Source: Candidatus Hydrogenedentota bacterium
Lineage (GTDB): Bacteria > Hydrogenedentota > Hydrogenedentia > Hydrogenedentales > CAITNO01
NCBI GenBank assembly: GCA_029554925.1
Contig: JAKPUV010000239.1
Coordinates: 1-13,795, forward strand
Direction of reading: 5' to 3'
DNA: 13,795 bases
Position 1 is the first letter of the stretch. Every line of letters starts with the position of its first letter. Positions 1-7,055 of the stretch are shown in pieces. The notes below the pieces were generated by a model. That model was not told where the DNA came from. It ran no database searches and saw nothing but the letters and a program-made list of their open reading frames with translations. Position numbers and translations under genes: made by a program.

Positions 1-1182
1 GCCCGCCGCCCCGCGCACGGTGAAAAAGGGCACGGCGGAAAGGTTCTCACCCAGGTTGATGAAGTATTCGCCCGGCGCGGCGGGGCGGATTTCCGCCGGG
101 CGCAGGGTGCGCAGCACCTTGACCGGCGGCGCCTCGGACAGGCGGAGTGCGCCGCCCGGACCCTCCGTCTCCTTCGCCGCCGCCCAGGCGGCGTCGTCAT
201 AGCCGGGGGCGTCCCAGCCGGGGCGCTCGCGGCGGGCGTCATAGTCCTCGCCGCCGTAGATGCAGGTGAAGGTGACGGGGCTGTCCGCCGCGCGCCAGGA
301 GCTGTCTGTGAAGATTCCCTGCGACGTGCCGTCGGCGTAGAGGATCTCCAGTTGCAGGAGGAGTTTCTGGGGGCCGAAACTGCCCGTGAACTTGGTGTAG
401 CGGCCGCCGGGCACGTTGTACATGCCGTTGCCGAGCATCACGCCGACAACGTTCTCCCCCGGACGCAGTTGCGCCGTCACGTCGAAGGGGACGTAGAGGC
501 AGGTCTTCTTGTAGTTGCTCCAGCCGGGGTCCAGGAAATGGTCCCCCGCCTTTGCGCCGTTCACGGAGCACTCAAACTGGCCCAGCCCGCAGACAAAGGC
601 CACGGCCCGCGCCACCGGCTTGTCCTGCACGGTGAAGGACCTGCGGAACATCGAGGAGGCCCAGCCGTCGTCGGGCGCGGTGATCCACTTCGCCCACCAC
701 GCCTCCTTGATCGGCGCCAGGCCCGCACCCCACACGGCGGGTTCGCTCCAGTCCGTGGGGGTGTCAGAGGATCCCCAGACACGCACGCGCCAGTGAACCT
801 GGCGGAACGGGGCCGATAACCCGGGGAAGGGCACCCGCTGCGCGTCGCCCGCCGCCCTGAACGGATCCCAGAGCGGCTGGGGCGCGCGAATGGTGTGACG
901 GCCGTCCTGCGCGTCCTTCTCTATCTTCCCCGAATCCCACAGGTCCGGCTCGCCGCGCAGCAGCGCCTCCCGTGAAGACGCCGCCTGCACCTGCCACGCC
1001 GTCTGCGCGAACTGGCTTTCCGGGGAAAAACTCCACGACAGCACCGGATGGAGCTCATCCACCGCGACCGGGTCCACCATCCCCTCGCACTCCAGCCGTT
1101 CCGGCCGGATATCCCCCCCGGCGGCGAAAAAGGACAGCCCTGTCATCAGCGTCAACAGCAGCAAGAACGATCCAGCGCGCAT
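1..1182 (-). CDS. Exported alpha-L-rhamnosidase, GH78-type (N-terminal part; gene runs off left edge)
   Basis: The minus strand reads open from 1182 to base 1 (394 codons, no stop); the C-terminal part, including the catalytic (alpha/alpha)6 barrel, lies outside the window. The N-terminus (MRAGSFLLLLTLMTGLSFFA) looks like a signal peptide. Residues about 25-165 look like the first beta-sandwich domain of bacterial rhamnosidases (RPERLECEG, LSWSF, DLWDSGKIEKD, WRVRVWGSS, WSEPA). Residues about 170-330 match the Bac_rhamnosid_N module (WWAKWI, FRRSFTV at 179, VCGLGQFECSVNG, DPGWSNYKK, LGNGMYN near 254, and IYGGEDYDAR, close to the family's IYNGETYDAR). The last visible residues (YFINLGENLS) match the start of the next beta domain. 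The family removes terminal alpha-L-rhamnose from polysaccharides and glycosides, probably in the periplasm here. ATG 1182 is preferred because GGGGA lies 9 nt upstream; an in-frame ATG at 1191 is possible. Catalytic residues cannot be checked. Confidence 0.87.
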   Translation of the reverse strand, partial: MRAGSFLLLLTLMTGLSFFAAGGDIRPERLECEGMVDPVAVDELHPVLSWSFSPESQFAQTAWQVQAASSREALLRGEPDLWDSGKIEKDAQDGRHTIRAPQPLWDPFRAAGDAQRVPFPGLSAPFRQVHWRVRVWGSSDTPTDWSEPAVWGAGLAPIKEAWWAKWITAPDDGWASSMFRRSFTVQDKPVARAVAFVCGLGQFECSVNGAKAGDHFLDPGWSNYKKTCLYVPFDVTAQLRPGENVVGVMLGNGMYNVPGGRYTKFTGSFGPQKLLLQLEILYADGTSQGIFTDSSWRAADSPVTFTCIYGGEDYDARRERPGWDAPGYDDAAWAAAKETEGPGGALRLSEAPPVKVLRTLRPAEIRPAAPGEYFINLGENLSAVPFFTVRGAAG

Positions 1183-1267
1183 GGCAGGCATCCCCGTGGT
1201 TGCGTTGTCAAAAACCCGGGGAGGATTGTGGTCCGCGCCGGACGGGCAATGCAAGCAGGCGGGCGAT

Positions 1268-1346
1268 ATGGACGCTATGGACAGAATGGACAGTATGGAC
1301 AGGGGAAGAAACCTGCGCTTCCGTCCATGCCGTCCATGTCGTCCAT
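1268..1346. repeat. 9-bp-period repeat in inverted arrangement
   Basis: Four consecutive 9-bp units ATGGACNNN start at 1268, 1277, 1286 and 1295. After a spacer of about 20 bp come three units GTCCATNNN starting at 1323, 1332 and 1341. GTCCAT is the reverse complement of ATGGAC, so the two blocks can pair with the same 9-bp period into an imperfect stem. The variable triplets differ (GCT, AGA, AGT, AGG; GCC, GTC), so only the six-base cores are conserved. It sits between the divergent rhamnosidase gene and the tRNA-Val promoter. No protein would plausibly be encoded. Its function is unknown; a dispersed intergenic repeat or a protein-binding array are both possible. Confidence 0.75.
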
Positions 1347-1404
1347 CGCGCGGCGCGCCCGGGGGCTGCGGCGTCTTTTCCGCGTCCGCGCGGGGTCGGC
1401 GAAG

Positions 1405-1434
1405 TTGCGCGGTTCCGGGGGCGTGTGGTACGAT
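1405..1434 (+). promoter_or_regulatory. Probable sigma70-type promoter of tRNA-Val
   Basis: An extended -10 (TG at 1426-1427, then TACGAT at 1429-1434, 4 of 6 consensus bases) lies 11 bp before the tRNA. A weak -35 (TTGCGC, 1405-1410) precedes it with an 18-bp spacer. Transcription would start near 1441, about 5 nt upstream of the mature tRNA end. Position and the TGn extension support it; the -35 does not add much. Confidence 0.5.
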
Positions 1435-1445
1435 AACGGCGGTTG

Positions 1446-1522
1446 GGGCGGCTAGCTCAGTTGGTTAGAGCGCTGCTTTCACACGGCAGAGGCCACTGGT
1501 TCGAGTCCAGTGCCGCCCACCA
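1446..1522 (+). tRNA. tRNA-Val, anticodon CAC (reads GTG)
   Basis: A full cloverleaf can be drawn. The acceptor stem GGGCGGC (1446-1452) pairs with GCCGCCC (1512-1518). The D stem is GCTC/GAGC (1455-1458/1468-1471). The anticodon stem CTGCT/GGCAG (one G-T wobble) encloses the loop TTCACAC, with anticodon CAC at 1480-1482. The variable loop AGGCC is followed by the T arm ACTGG-TTCGAGT-CCAGT (1495-1511). The discriminator is A1519 and CCA is encoded (1520-1522). The 77-nt length is normal and there is no intron. It appears to be a single-tRNA unit; no obvious intrinsic terminator follows, only a pyrimidine-rich stretch at 1523-1539. Confidence 0.97.
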
Positions 1523-1673
1523 TATTCTTTCCCTTTTTCCAGGCCTTTGGGGCGGCGCGCGGCCCGATCTCCTTCCGGCGTCCGGCGTCCCGCTGAAACA
1601 AGCTGCAGGCGCGGCCGGGCCCTGTGCGTCTCCGGGGGTTTCGGGGCATCCGCCCGCGCCGGTGCACTCCAAA

Positions 1674-1679
1674 GGGAGG
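1674..1679 (+). promoter_or_regulatory. Ribosome binding site deciding the mgtE start
   Basis: GGGAGG at 1674-1679 lies 6 nt before ATG 1686. The frame is open further upstream, through the tRNA, so this Shine-Dalgarno site is what fixes the start at 1686 instead of a codon inside the tRNA. Confidence 0.8.
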
Positions 1680-1685
1680 CGCGTC

Positions 1686-3062
1686 ATGGCCGAGCCCGAA
1701 CTGAAGATTCAGACGCCCTGGGAGGAAATCCGCGACTGCATCGGACGGAACGACCCCGCCGGCCTGACGGAAACCCTGGACCGCATCCCCTCGAGCGACG
1801 TGGCGCGCGCGTTGGCGCGCCTGGACGATGAGGAGCGGATGCGGGTCTTCCAGATGCTGGACCCGGAGGACGCGGCGGACGTCATCGAGGAGCTGGAGGA
1901 TTCCCAGGGCGCGGACATCCTGGAGGACCTGCCGGCGCACGAGGCGGCCCCGATCCTGGACGCGATGGAGAGCGACCGGCGCGCGGACATCGTGGGGGAG
2001 CTGGAGGAGGAGGACGCCGAGGAAATCCTGAGCCGCATGGATCCGGAGGAGGCCCAGGACGTGCGCGAGCTCCTGCAGCACGACCCGGAGAGCGCGGGCG
2101 GCGTCATGATGACGGAGTATCTGGCCTATCCGGGGGACACGGAGGTGGGCACGGTGCTGCGCGAGGTGCGCGAGCAGACCGACGCGGGGGACGAGGTGGG
2201 CCTGCCGTACGCGTACATCCTCTCGGAGACCGGCAAGCTGGCCGGGGTGCTCTCGCTGCGGGAGGCGCTGATGGCGCCCGCCACGAAGCGGGTGAAAGAC
2301 CTCATGATCCCGAACCCGGTGTACGTGTTCACGGACACGGGGCTCCAGGAGCTGGACGACATTTTCGAGCGGTACCCCTTCTGGGCGCTGCCCGTGACGG
2401 ACGAGCACGGGGTGCTGGAGGGCGTGGTGCGGCGGGTGGACCTGGAGGAGGCCTGGAGCGAGGCGCAGGGCCGCAGCTTCCTGCGGTTCAGCGGCATCGT
2501 GAGCGGCGACGAGCTGCGGTCCATGCCCCTGTGGGAGCGCAGTCGCAGGCGGCTCTCCTGGCTCTTCGTCAACCTGCTCCTGAGCGGGGTGGCGGCGAGC
2601 GTGGTGCTGGCCTACCAGAAAACCATTGACAGCGTGTTCCTGCTGGTCTTCTTCATGCCGGTCATCGCGAACATCAGCGGGTGCAACGGGAACCAGGCGG
2701 TGGCGGTGAGCATCCGCGAGCTGGCGCTGGGGCTCATCAAGCCCGAGGACTTCTTCCACGTGTGGATGAAGGAGCTTTTCGTGGGGCTCATCAACGGCGC
2801 CTCGCTGGGCGCGGTGCTGGGGGTGGTGGCGGTGGTCTTCGGCGGGGGCTCGCCCATGCTGGGGCTGGTGGTGGGCCTGGCCTTCTTCCTCAACATCCTC
2901 GTGGCGGTGTCGCTGGGGGGCCTCATCCCCCTGCTGCTGCGCCGGTTCAAGATTGACCCGGCCCTGGGCGCGCCGCCCATTCTCACCACGATCACGGACA
3001 TGTGCGGGTTCATGCTGGTGCTCGGCCTCGCGAGCATCGCCCTTGCAACGGGCCTCCTGTAG
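1686..3062 (+). CDS. mgtE: Magnesium transporter MgtE
   Basis: This 458-aa protein is close to the family norm (about 450). The architecture is complete: an acidic helical MgtE_N domain (about residues 15-130) full of EE/ED pairs; the linker motif DPESAGGVMMTEY near 133-145; two CBS domains (about 140-265, including DLMIPNPVYVF and ALPVTDEHGVLEGVV); a plug helix; and a five-helix membrane domain (about 285-457). The pore signature MPVIANISGCNGNQ is at 324-337. D424 (IDPALG) and D438 (TTITDMCG) have the same 14-residue spacing as Asp418 and Asp432 of Thermus MgtE, where Asp432 coordinates Mg2+ in the pore. In the family the cytosolic N and CBS domains sense Mg2+ and close this inner-membrane channel. 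No M-box-like leader was recognised in 1523-1685. It is followed after 40 bp by the GH29-like gene with no terminator between, so co-transcription is possible. Confidence 0.95.
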   Translation: MAEPELKIQTPWEEIRDCIGRNDPAGLTETLDRIPSSDVARALARLDDEERMRVFQMLDPEDAADVIEELEDSQGADILEDLPAHEAAPILDAMESDRRADIVGELEEEDAEEILSRMDPEEAQDVRELLQHDPESAGGVMMTEYLAYPGDTEVGTVLREVREQTDAGDEVGLPYAYILSETGKLAGVLSLREALMAPATKRVKDLMIPNPVYVFTDTGLQELDDIFERYPFWALPVTDEHGVLEGVVRRVDLEEAWSEAQGRSFLRFSGIVSGDELRSMPLWERSRRRLSWLFVNLLLSGVAASVVLAYQKTIDSVFLLVFFMPVIANISGCNGNQAVAVSIRELALGLIKPEDFFHVWMKELFVGLINGASLGAVLGVVAVVFGGGSPMLGLVVGLAFFLNILVAVSLGGLIPLLLRRFKIDPALGAPPILTTITDMCGFMLVLGLASIALATGLL

Positions 3063-3102
3063 GCGTATCCTTCGGGCAAACACAGCCCCGGAGGACGCTT
3101 CC

Positions 3103-4557
3103 ATGACCGCGACACGCCGCCTTTCCGCCCTGGCCCTGCTCCTGGCCGCCCTTCCCGCCTTCGCGCAGGATTCCCCCCCGGAGCGCGCCGCGCGCACCGA
3201 ATGGTTCCGCGACGCGGGCTTCGGCCTCTTCGTCCACTACCTCGCGGGCATCCAGAACAACGCGGACTCCGTGCTGAGCCTGGGCAAGCAGACGGACTGG
3301 GACGCCTGCGTGCGGGAATTCGACACGGAACGCTTCGCCGACGCGGCCGCGGAGGCGGGGGCGGGCTATGTCATCTTCACGGTGATGCAGGTGTCGCGGT
3401 TCATGATCGCGCCGAACGCGACCTTCGACCGGATTTCGGGATACCAACCCGGGGAAGCCTGCGCCACGCGCGACCTGATCGCGGACCTGGCGGCATCGCT
3501 GGGGAAGCGGAACATCCGGCTGATGCTCTACTACACCGGGGACGGCCCCCGGGCCGACGAGAAGGCGGGGCCGGCTTTCGGGTGCGCCGAGAAGCCAGGC
3601 ATGGACTTCGTGAAGAAGTGGGCGGACGTCTTCCGCGAGTACGGCGAGCGCTACGGCGACCAGGTGGCGGGGGTGTGGACCGACGGCTGCTACCAGTGGC
3701 TGGGCTACGACGAGGAGCGGCTGGCCGTGCTGGCGGAGGGGCTGCGGGCGGGGCATCCGGACCGGATCATCGCGTTCAACCCGGGGGTGGACCCGGTCAT
3801 CCGCGCGTACAGCGCCCACGAAGACTACACCTGCGGGGAGCAAAACCGCTTCTACGAGACCCCGGCGGCGCGCTTCCTCAACGGGGAGCAGTGGCACATC
3901 CTCTCGTTCCTCAGCGGCGCCTGGTGGGGCGAGCCGGGGCTGGGCTACAAGAAGGCCGAGTTCGTGGACTATGTCCGCCAGGTCACGGAGCGGGGTGGTG
4001 TGGTGTCGGTGGATGTGGCGCTCTTCCGCGACGGGTCACTGGACAAGTCGCAGGTGGAGATGCTCAAGGCGGTTCGGAAGGCCCTGAACGAGCCGGCGGC
4101 GGCCGCGGCCCCCGTGCCGCCGGGCAACCTCGCATGGCGGAAGCAGTCACGGCTGCTCTCGCTGGACGGCGCCCGGACGCTGGGGCCGAGCTGTGAGACC
4201 CAGTTCGCCCGGCTGGGCGTGGACGGAAACCCCGAGACCTGCGCCCAGGCCGCCGGGGAGTACGCGTGGACCTATGAGGCGGACCTCGTGGACACGGTGG
4301 CGGTCCGCCGGGTGCGCGCGACCTTTGCGAAGAAAGGCTATCCCACGGTCTGCGAAGTGCGCCTGTCCGCCGACGGACGGCACTGGAAAACCGTCCACCG
4401 CGCCGAAAACCACGATGGCGCCCCCCTGAAAATCGTGCTGGACACCTCAGAGCAGGCCCGCTACGTGCGCGTGTGCGCGGAGAAGCCCGACGGTCCCGGC
4501 CAGCCCGGCGGCCAGATGGCCGTGGCCGAGCTGGAAGTCCACGCGGACGGCTCCTAA
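3103..4557 (+). CDS. Secreted GH29 (alpha-L-fucosidase)-like protein with C-terminal discoidin-like module
   Basis: A 484-aa protein. ATG 3103 has GGAGGA 7 nt upstream and opens a signal peptide (MTATRRLSALALLLAALPAFA, probable cleavage after A21). Residues about 25-325 resemble a GH29 barrel: WFRDAGFGLFVHY (H45) corresponds to the family's start GLFIHWG; then FDTERFADAAAEAGAGYVIF; and GVWTDG places D194 where GH29 enzymes have their nucleophile (WFDG). The usual KHHDGF segment after strand 2 is replaced by a divergent stretch (VMQVSRFMIAP), so specificity may not be fucose. After an Ala/Pro linker (331-340), residues about 342-484 look like an F5/8 type C carbohydrate-binding module (NLAWRKQSR, GVDGNPETC, EVRLSADGRHWKTV, ARYVRVCAE). 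It probably acts in the periplasm or outside the cell. The fold assignment is fairly safe; substrate and activity are not. Confidence 0.75.
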   Translation: MTATRRLSALALLLAALPAFAQDSPPERAARTEWFRDAGFGLFVHYLAGIQNNADSVLSLGKQTDWDACVREFDTERFADAAAEAGAGYVIFTVMQVSRFMIAPNATFDRISGYQPGEACATRDLIADLAASLGKRNIRLMLYYTGDGPRADEKAGPAFGCAEKPGMDFVKKWADVFREYGERYGDQVAGVWTDGCYQWLGYDEERLAVLAEGLRAGHPDRIIAFNPGVDPVIRAYSAHEDYTCGEQNRFYETPAARFLNGEQWHILSFLSGAWWGEPGLGYKKAEFVDYVRQVTERGGVVSVDVALFRDGSLDKSQVEMLKAVRKALNEPAAAAAPVPPGNLAWRKQSRLLSLDGARTLGPSCETQFARLGVDGNPETCAQAAGEYAWTYEADLVDTVAVRRVRATFAKKGYPTVCEVRLSADGRHWKTVHRAENHDGAPLKIVLDTSEQARYVRVCAEKPDGPGQPGGQMAVAELEVHADGS

Positions 4558-4785
4558 CGTAAAGACGCGGACGCGGAGCGGAGCTCCTTGGAGTGCGGCA
4601 GCGTGCCGCAGCCTTTCCTCCCGCAGGCTCGCCTGCGGGCCGCCACGGCGAAGTGAAACGACGGCCTTGGAACTCGGGCAGGGGAAACGGGTATCCACGG
4701 GGAGGGAAACCGTATCCTGCGTCCGCAGGTCTTACGGCAGGCAGGTCGTGTCCCCATTCATAACCGTCTCTTGGGAGTCCCGCAC
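4558..4785. repeat. Palindrome-rich intergenic repeat region
   Basis: This 228-bp non-coding stretch is dense in small inverted repeats. They include GGAGCTCC (within 4578-4587), TGCGGCA-GCG-TGCCGCA (4594-4610, 7-bp arms), CCCGCAGGC-TC-GCCTGCGGG (4620-4639, up to 9-bp arms) and CCTGCG-TC-CGCAGG (4716-4729). There is also an imperfect direct repeat, GGGAAACGGGTATCC (4682-4696) and GGGAAACCGTATCC (4704-4717). The stretch around the second hairpin resembles the dispersed GC-rich palindromic repeats common between genes in environmental planctomycete-like genomes; that is recall, not a search. The first hairpins lie 37-82 bp after the GH29-like stop and could act as an RNA stabiliser or transcription end, though no T-run follows them. 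No convincing promoter for the next gene was found. Confidence 0.6.
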
Positions 4786-6936
4786 ATGAAGCCCTCGTAT
4801 CTTCTCCGCTGTGTTCTGGCTGTTCTTGTCCTGTTTATTACGGCGGCGGCCGCGCAGGCCGGCGCGCCCGTGCGCACGGCGCTGGACGACTATGTGGAGA
4901 AGCCGGACGCCTCCTACGGCTGGTCGCTGCGCAGCACTTCCCCGGTGTACGGGCTGGGCGGCGTGGGGCCGCAGACGGGCACCCTCCACATCCTCAACAT
5001 GACGTCGCAGACGTGGCGGACCTCGGCGGACTTTGCGGCGACGAGCCCGAACAAGGAGCTGTGGCGGCATTTTCTGCACATTGTGGTGCCGTTCAACGCG
5101 GACCCCAACACGTGCATGCTGATCATCGAGGGGGGCAGCAACCGGACCACGCCGGATGATGTGAGCGAGTACGGGTTCGTGGCGTCGTTCCTGGGGTGCA
5201 GCATTGCCTACCTCCAGTTCATCCCGAACGAGCCGGTGCGTTTCGTTGGGGAGTCCTCGAACCGCTCCGAGGACAGTATCATCTCGTACACCTACGACAA
5301 GTATCTGGACCTGTACACGGGCGCGGGGCCGCACCCGGACCCGGAGTGGCCGCTGCTGCTGCCCATGACCAAGGCGGCGGTCAAGGCCATGGACGCCGTG
5401 CAGGAGTTCACGCAGCAGAACACATCCCTCACCCTGGACCGGTTCGTCGTGGGCGGGGCGTCGAAGCGGGGCTGGACCACCTGGCTCACCGCGGCGGCGG
5501 ACCCCCAGCGGCGGGTCGTGGGCATCGTTCCCATCGTGATAGACGTGCTGAACATGAACAAGCAGATCACGCACCACAAGAACGCCTACAGCGGCTACCC
5601 GCTGAACGACCCCGCCCATTACATCCAGGGCGGCTACTCCACGGCGGTGAGGGACTACACGAACCTGGGCGTCTTTGACCGGCTCAACACGGACGCGGGG
5701 CGCGACCTGGCGCGGATTGTGGACCCCTTCACGTACCGCGACCGCCTGACCATGCCCAAGCTCATCATGAACAGCACGGGCGACCAGTTCTTCCTCTCCG
5801 ACGGCATCAAGTTCTATTTCGACTACCTGCCGGGGGTCAACCGGGTGATGTACCTGCCGAACACCGACCACGGCCTCGGCATTGACACCTCCAACCTCGA
5901 CATGCTCATCGGTTTGATCTCCTTCATCAAAGTGTTCATCCCCAACAGCGGCGTGACCATGCCGGACTTCTCGTGGTCCTTTGAGGAGGACGGCTCCATT
6001 CGCGTCGAGACCCGCACCCAACCCTGGGCCGTCAAGGTGTGGCAGGCGCAAAACCCGACGCACCGCGATTTCCGCCTGCAGACCCTCGGGCCGCAGTGGA
6101 CCTCCACCCCCCTGACGGACCCCGAGGGTGACGGCGTCTACATCGCGCCGCCGGAGACGCCCACCACCGGATGGCGCGGGTTCTTCATCCAGCTCGATTT
6201 CGACGGCATCTCGCTCTGCTCCGGCCTGCGCGTCGTGCCGGACACCTATGCCCTTGGCCAGGAGCCGCCCGATGTGAAGGCGCCCTCCTTCGCCAGTCTC
6301 ACTGCGGAACCCGCCCACGCCCGGGCCGGGCAGGAGGTCACGCTCTCCTTTGGGGCCTCCGAGCCCCTGGGCGCCGCGCCCGAGGTTACGGTGAATGGAC
6401 GGCCCGCCGTCCTCCTGTCTGAAAACGGGCAGGCCTACACCTTCGCCTTCACCGTTGACCCGGCGGATGCCGAGGGGCCGGCGGCCGTCGTGGTTGAGGG
6501 GACCGACCTGTCGGAGAACCCCGGCCAGTCTTCCTTCAACGGCCCCCCCACGGTGGACAACACCGCCGCAGAGGTGCGGAACCTCGTGGTCGCCCCGCCG
6601 CTGGTCCGTCCCGGCGACACGGTCTGGATCACCTTTGAGTCCTCCGAACCCCTGCGGGCCGCCCCCGTGGTCCTGCTCGGAGGCGTCGAGGTGTCCGCCG
6701 CCCCCGGCAAGGACAACGCGTACACCTATCTCCACGCGGTCACGGGGGACGTCCCCCAGGGCGCGGCCGCGCTGGAAATCCAGATGACCGACCTCGCCGG
6801 GAACAGCGGCACGGTCACTGTGCCGAACGCGGTGCAGTTCGCGCCCGGACTGCCTGTGGCCGCCCTGCCGCTCCTGCCCGCGCTGGCGCTTTGCGGAATG
6901 GTGCTGTTGCGGCGAAAGGGGCGGAAAACGCTATAA
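4786..6936 (+). CDS. PhoPQ-activated pathogenicity-related (PqaA-type) exported hydrolase with Ig-like modules and C-terminal anchor
   Basis: A 716-aa protein. ATG 4786 has GGGAG about 8 nt upstream and starts a signal peptide (residues 1-25, ending AAAAQAG); a TTG at 4771 is in frame but less likely. Residues about 27-490 match the PhoPQ_related alpha/beta-hydrolase family: the nucleophile elbow [11 protein letters not shown] puts Ser226 at the active site, with D333 (STGDQFF) and H362 (NTDHGL) as the likely rest of the triad, and [11 protein letters not shown] near the N-terminus. Residues 496-590 and 591-685 form two tandem Ig-like modules ([27 protein letters not shown]). The tail (689-716) is a short Pro-containing motif, a hydrophobic helix and RRKGRK, as in sorting-signal anchors. 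The family is named for a PhoPQ-regulated Salmonella gene; its biochemical substrate is unclear to me. The added Ig modules and anchor suggest display at the cell surface. Confidence 0.88.
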   Translation: MKPSYLLRCVLAVLVLFITAAAAQAGAPVRTALDDYVEKPDASYGWSLRSTSPVYGLGGVGPQTGTLHILNMTSQTWRTSADFAATSPNKELWRHFLHIVVPFNADPNTCMLIIEGGSNRTTPDDVSEYGFVASFLGCSIAYLQFIPNEPVRFVGESSNRSEDSIISYTYDKYLDLYTGAGPHPDPEWPLLLPMTKAAVKAMDAVQEFTQQNTSLTLDRFVVGGASKRGWTTWLTAAADPQRRVVGIVPIVIDVLNMNKQITHHKNAYSGYPLNDPAHYIQGGYSTAVRDYTNLGVFDRLNTDAGRDLARIVDPFTYRDRLTMPKLIMNSTGDQFFLSDGIKFYFDYLPGVNRVMYLPNTDHGLGIDTSNLDMLIGLISFIKVFIPNSGVTMPDFSWSFEEDGSIRVETRTQPWAVKVWQAQNPTHRDFRLQTLGPQWTSTPLTDPEGDGVYIAPPETPTTGWRGFFIQLDFDGISLCSGLRVVPDTYALGQEPPDVKAPSFASLTAEPAHARAGQEVTLSFGASEPLGAAPEVTVNGRPAVLLSENGQAYTFAFTVDPADAEGPAAVVVEGTDLSENPGQSSFNGPPTVDNTAAEVRNLVVAPPLVRPGDTVWITFESSEPLRAAPVVLLGGVEVSAAPGKDNAYTYLHAVTGDVPQGAAALEIQMTDLAGNSGTVTVPNAVQFAPGLPVAALPLLPALALCGMVLLRRKGRKTL

Positions 6937-6969
6937 TCCGTGCCGTGCGAAACGGCCTGCGGTCCGGAC

Positions 6970-6998
6970 TTGACAAACGGGTTGAAATCTGGCACACT
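6970..6998 (+). promoter_or_regulatory. Possible recA promoter
   Basis: TTGACA, a perfect -35, is at 6970-6975. With a 17-bp spacer the -10 would be CACACT (6993-6998), only 3 of 6 matches, giving a start near 7005. An alternative -10, TATATT (7024-7029), is stronger but has no good -35 and would leave a very short leader. The strong -35 makes a promoter here likely; which -10 is used is open. Confidence 0.45.
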
Positions 6999-7037
6999 GT
7001 GCCGCAGGTGAAAGTTTGTTCAGTATATTTCAACCCG
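6978..7037. repeat. 11-bp perfect inverted repeat with nested dyad in the recA leader
   Basis: CGGGTTGAAAT (6978-6988) and ATTTCAACCCG (7027-7037) are exact reverse complements separated by 38 bp. Inside lies a second dyad, GGCACA-C-TGTGCC (6991-7003), with 6-bp arms around a single base. The right outer arm ends 5 nt before the recA Shine-Dalgarno site. In an RNA starting upstream, such as read-through from the preceding gene, this could fold into a stem next to the ribosome site. From the TTGACA promoter the left arm would not be transcribed, so it would act on DNA, as a paired operator. Confidence 0.7.
7008..7024 (+). promoter_or_regulatory. Candidate SOS (LexA-like) box upstream of recA
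   Basis: GTGAAAGTTTGTTCAGT fits 15 of 17 positions of the Myxococcus-type LexA motif as I remember it (CTRHAMRYBYGTTCAGS), including the whole GTTCAG half. Many motif positions are degenerate, so the real information is the GTTCAG block. Its place, 32 bp before recA and over or beside the possible promoter, is what an SOS operator would need. No lexA gene is in the window. Confidence 0.4.
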
Positions 7038-7055
7038 CACGAAGGAGGAAGTCCG

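Noticed and set aside
1206..1211. TTGACA on the minus strand as a promoter for the rhamnosidase gene
   Set aside because: A -10 at the right distance would fall inside the coding start (CCTGCC), so it cannot drive this gene.
1268..1346. CRISPR-like array
   Set aside because: Six-base cores every 9 bp are far too short for repeats and spacers, and the two halves are in opposite orientation.
1443..1685. Upstream in-frame extension of mgtE through the tRNA
   Set aside because: Its first residues (GRLAQLVRALLSHGRGHWFE) are the usual artefact of translating a tRNA. The Shine-Dalgarno site at 1674-1679 and the family length support ATG 1686.
1523..1685. M-box (Mg2+) riboswitch ahead of mgtE
   Set aside because: The 163-bp region shows no set of conserved loops or a terminator/antiterminator pair that I could recognise; only short GC-rich repeats are present.
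1479..3197. Long minus-strand open frame opposite mgtE
   Set aside because: Its His/Arg/Gln-rich translation has no family features and is a mirror of the codon bias of mgtE in GC-rich DNA.
4732..6735. 667-codon minus-strand open frame opposite the PqaA-like gene
   Set aside because: Low-complexity Arg/Gly/His composition and no motif, while the plus strand encodes a clear signal peptide, catalytic triad and anchor.
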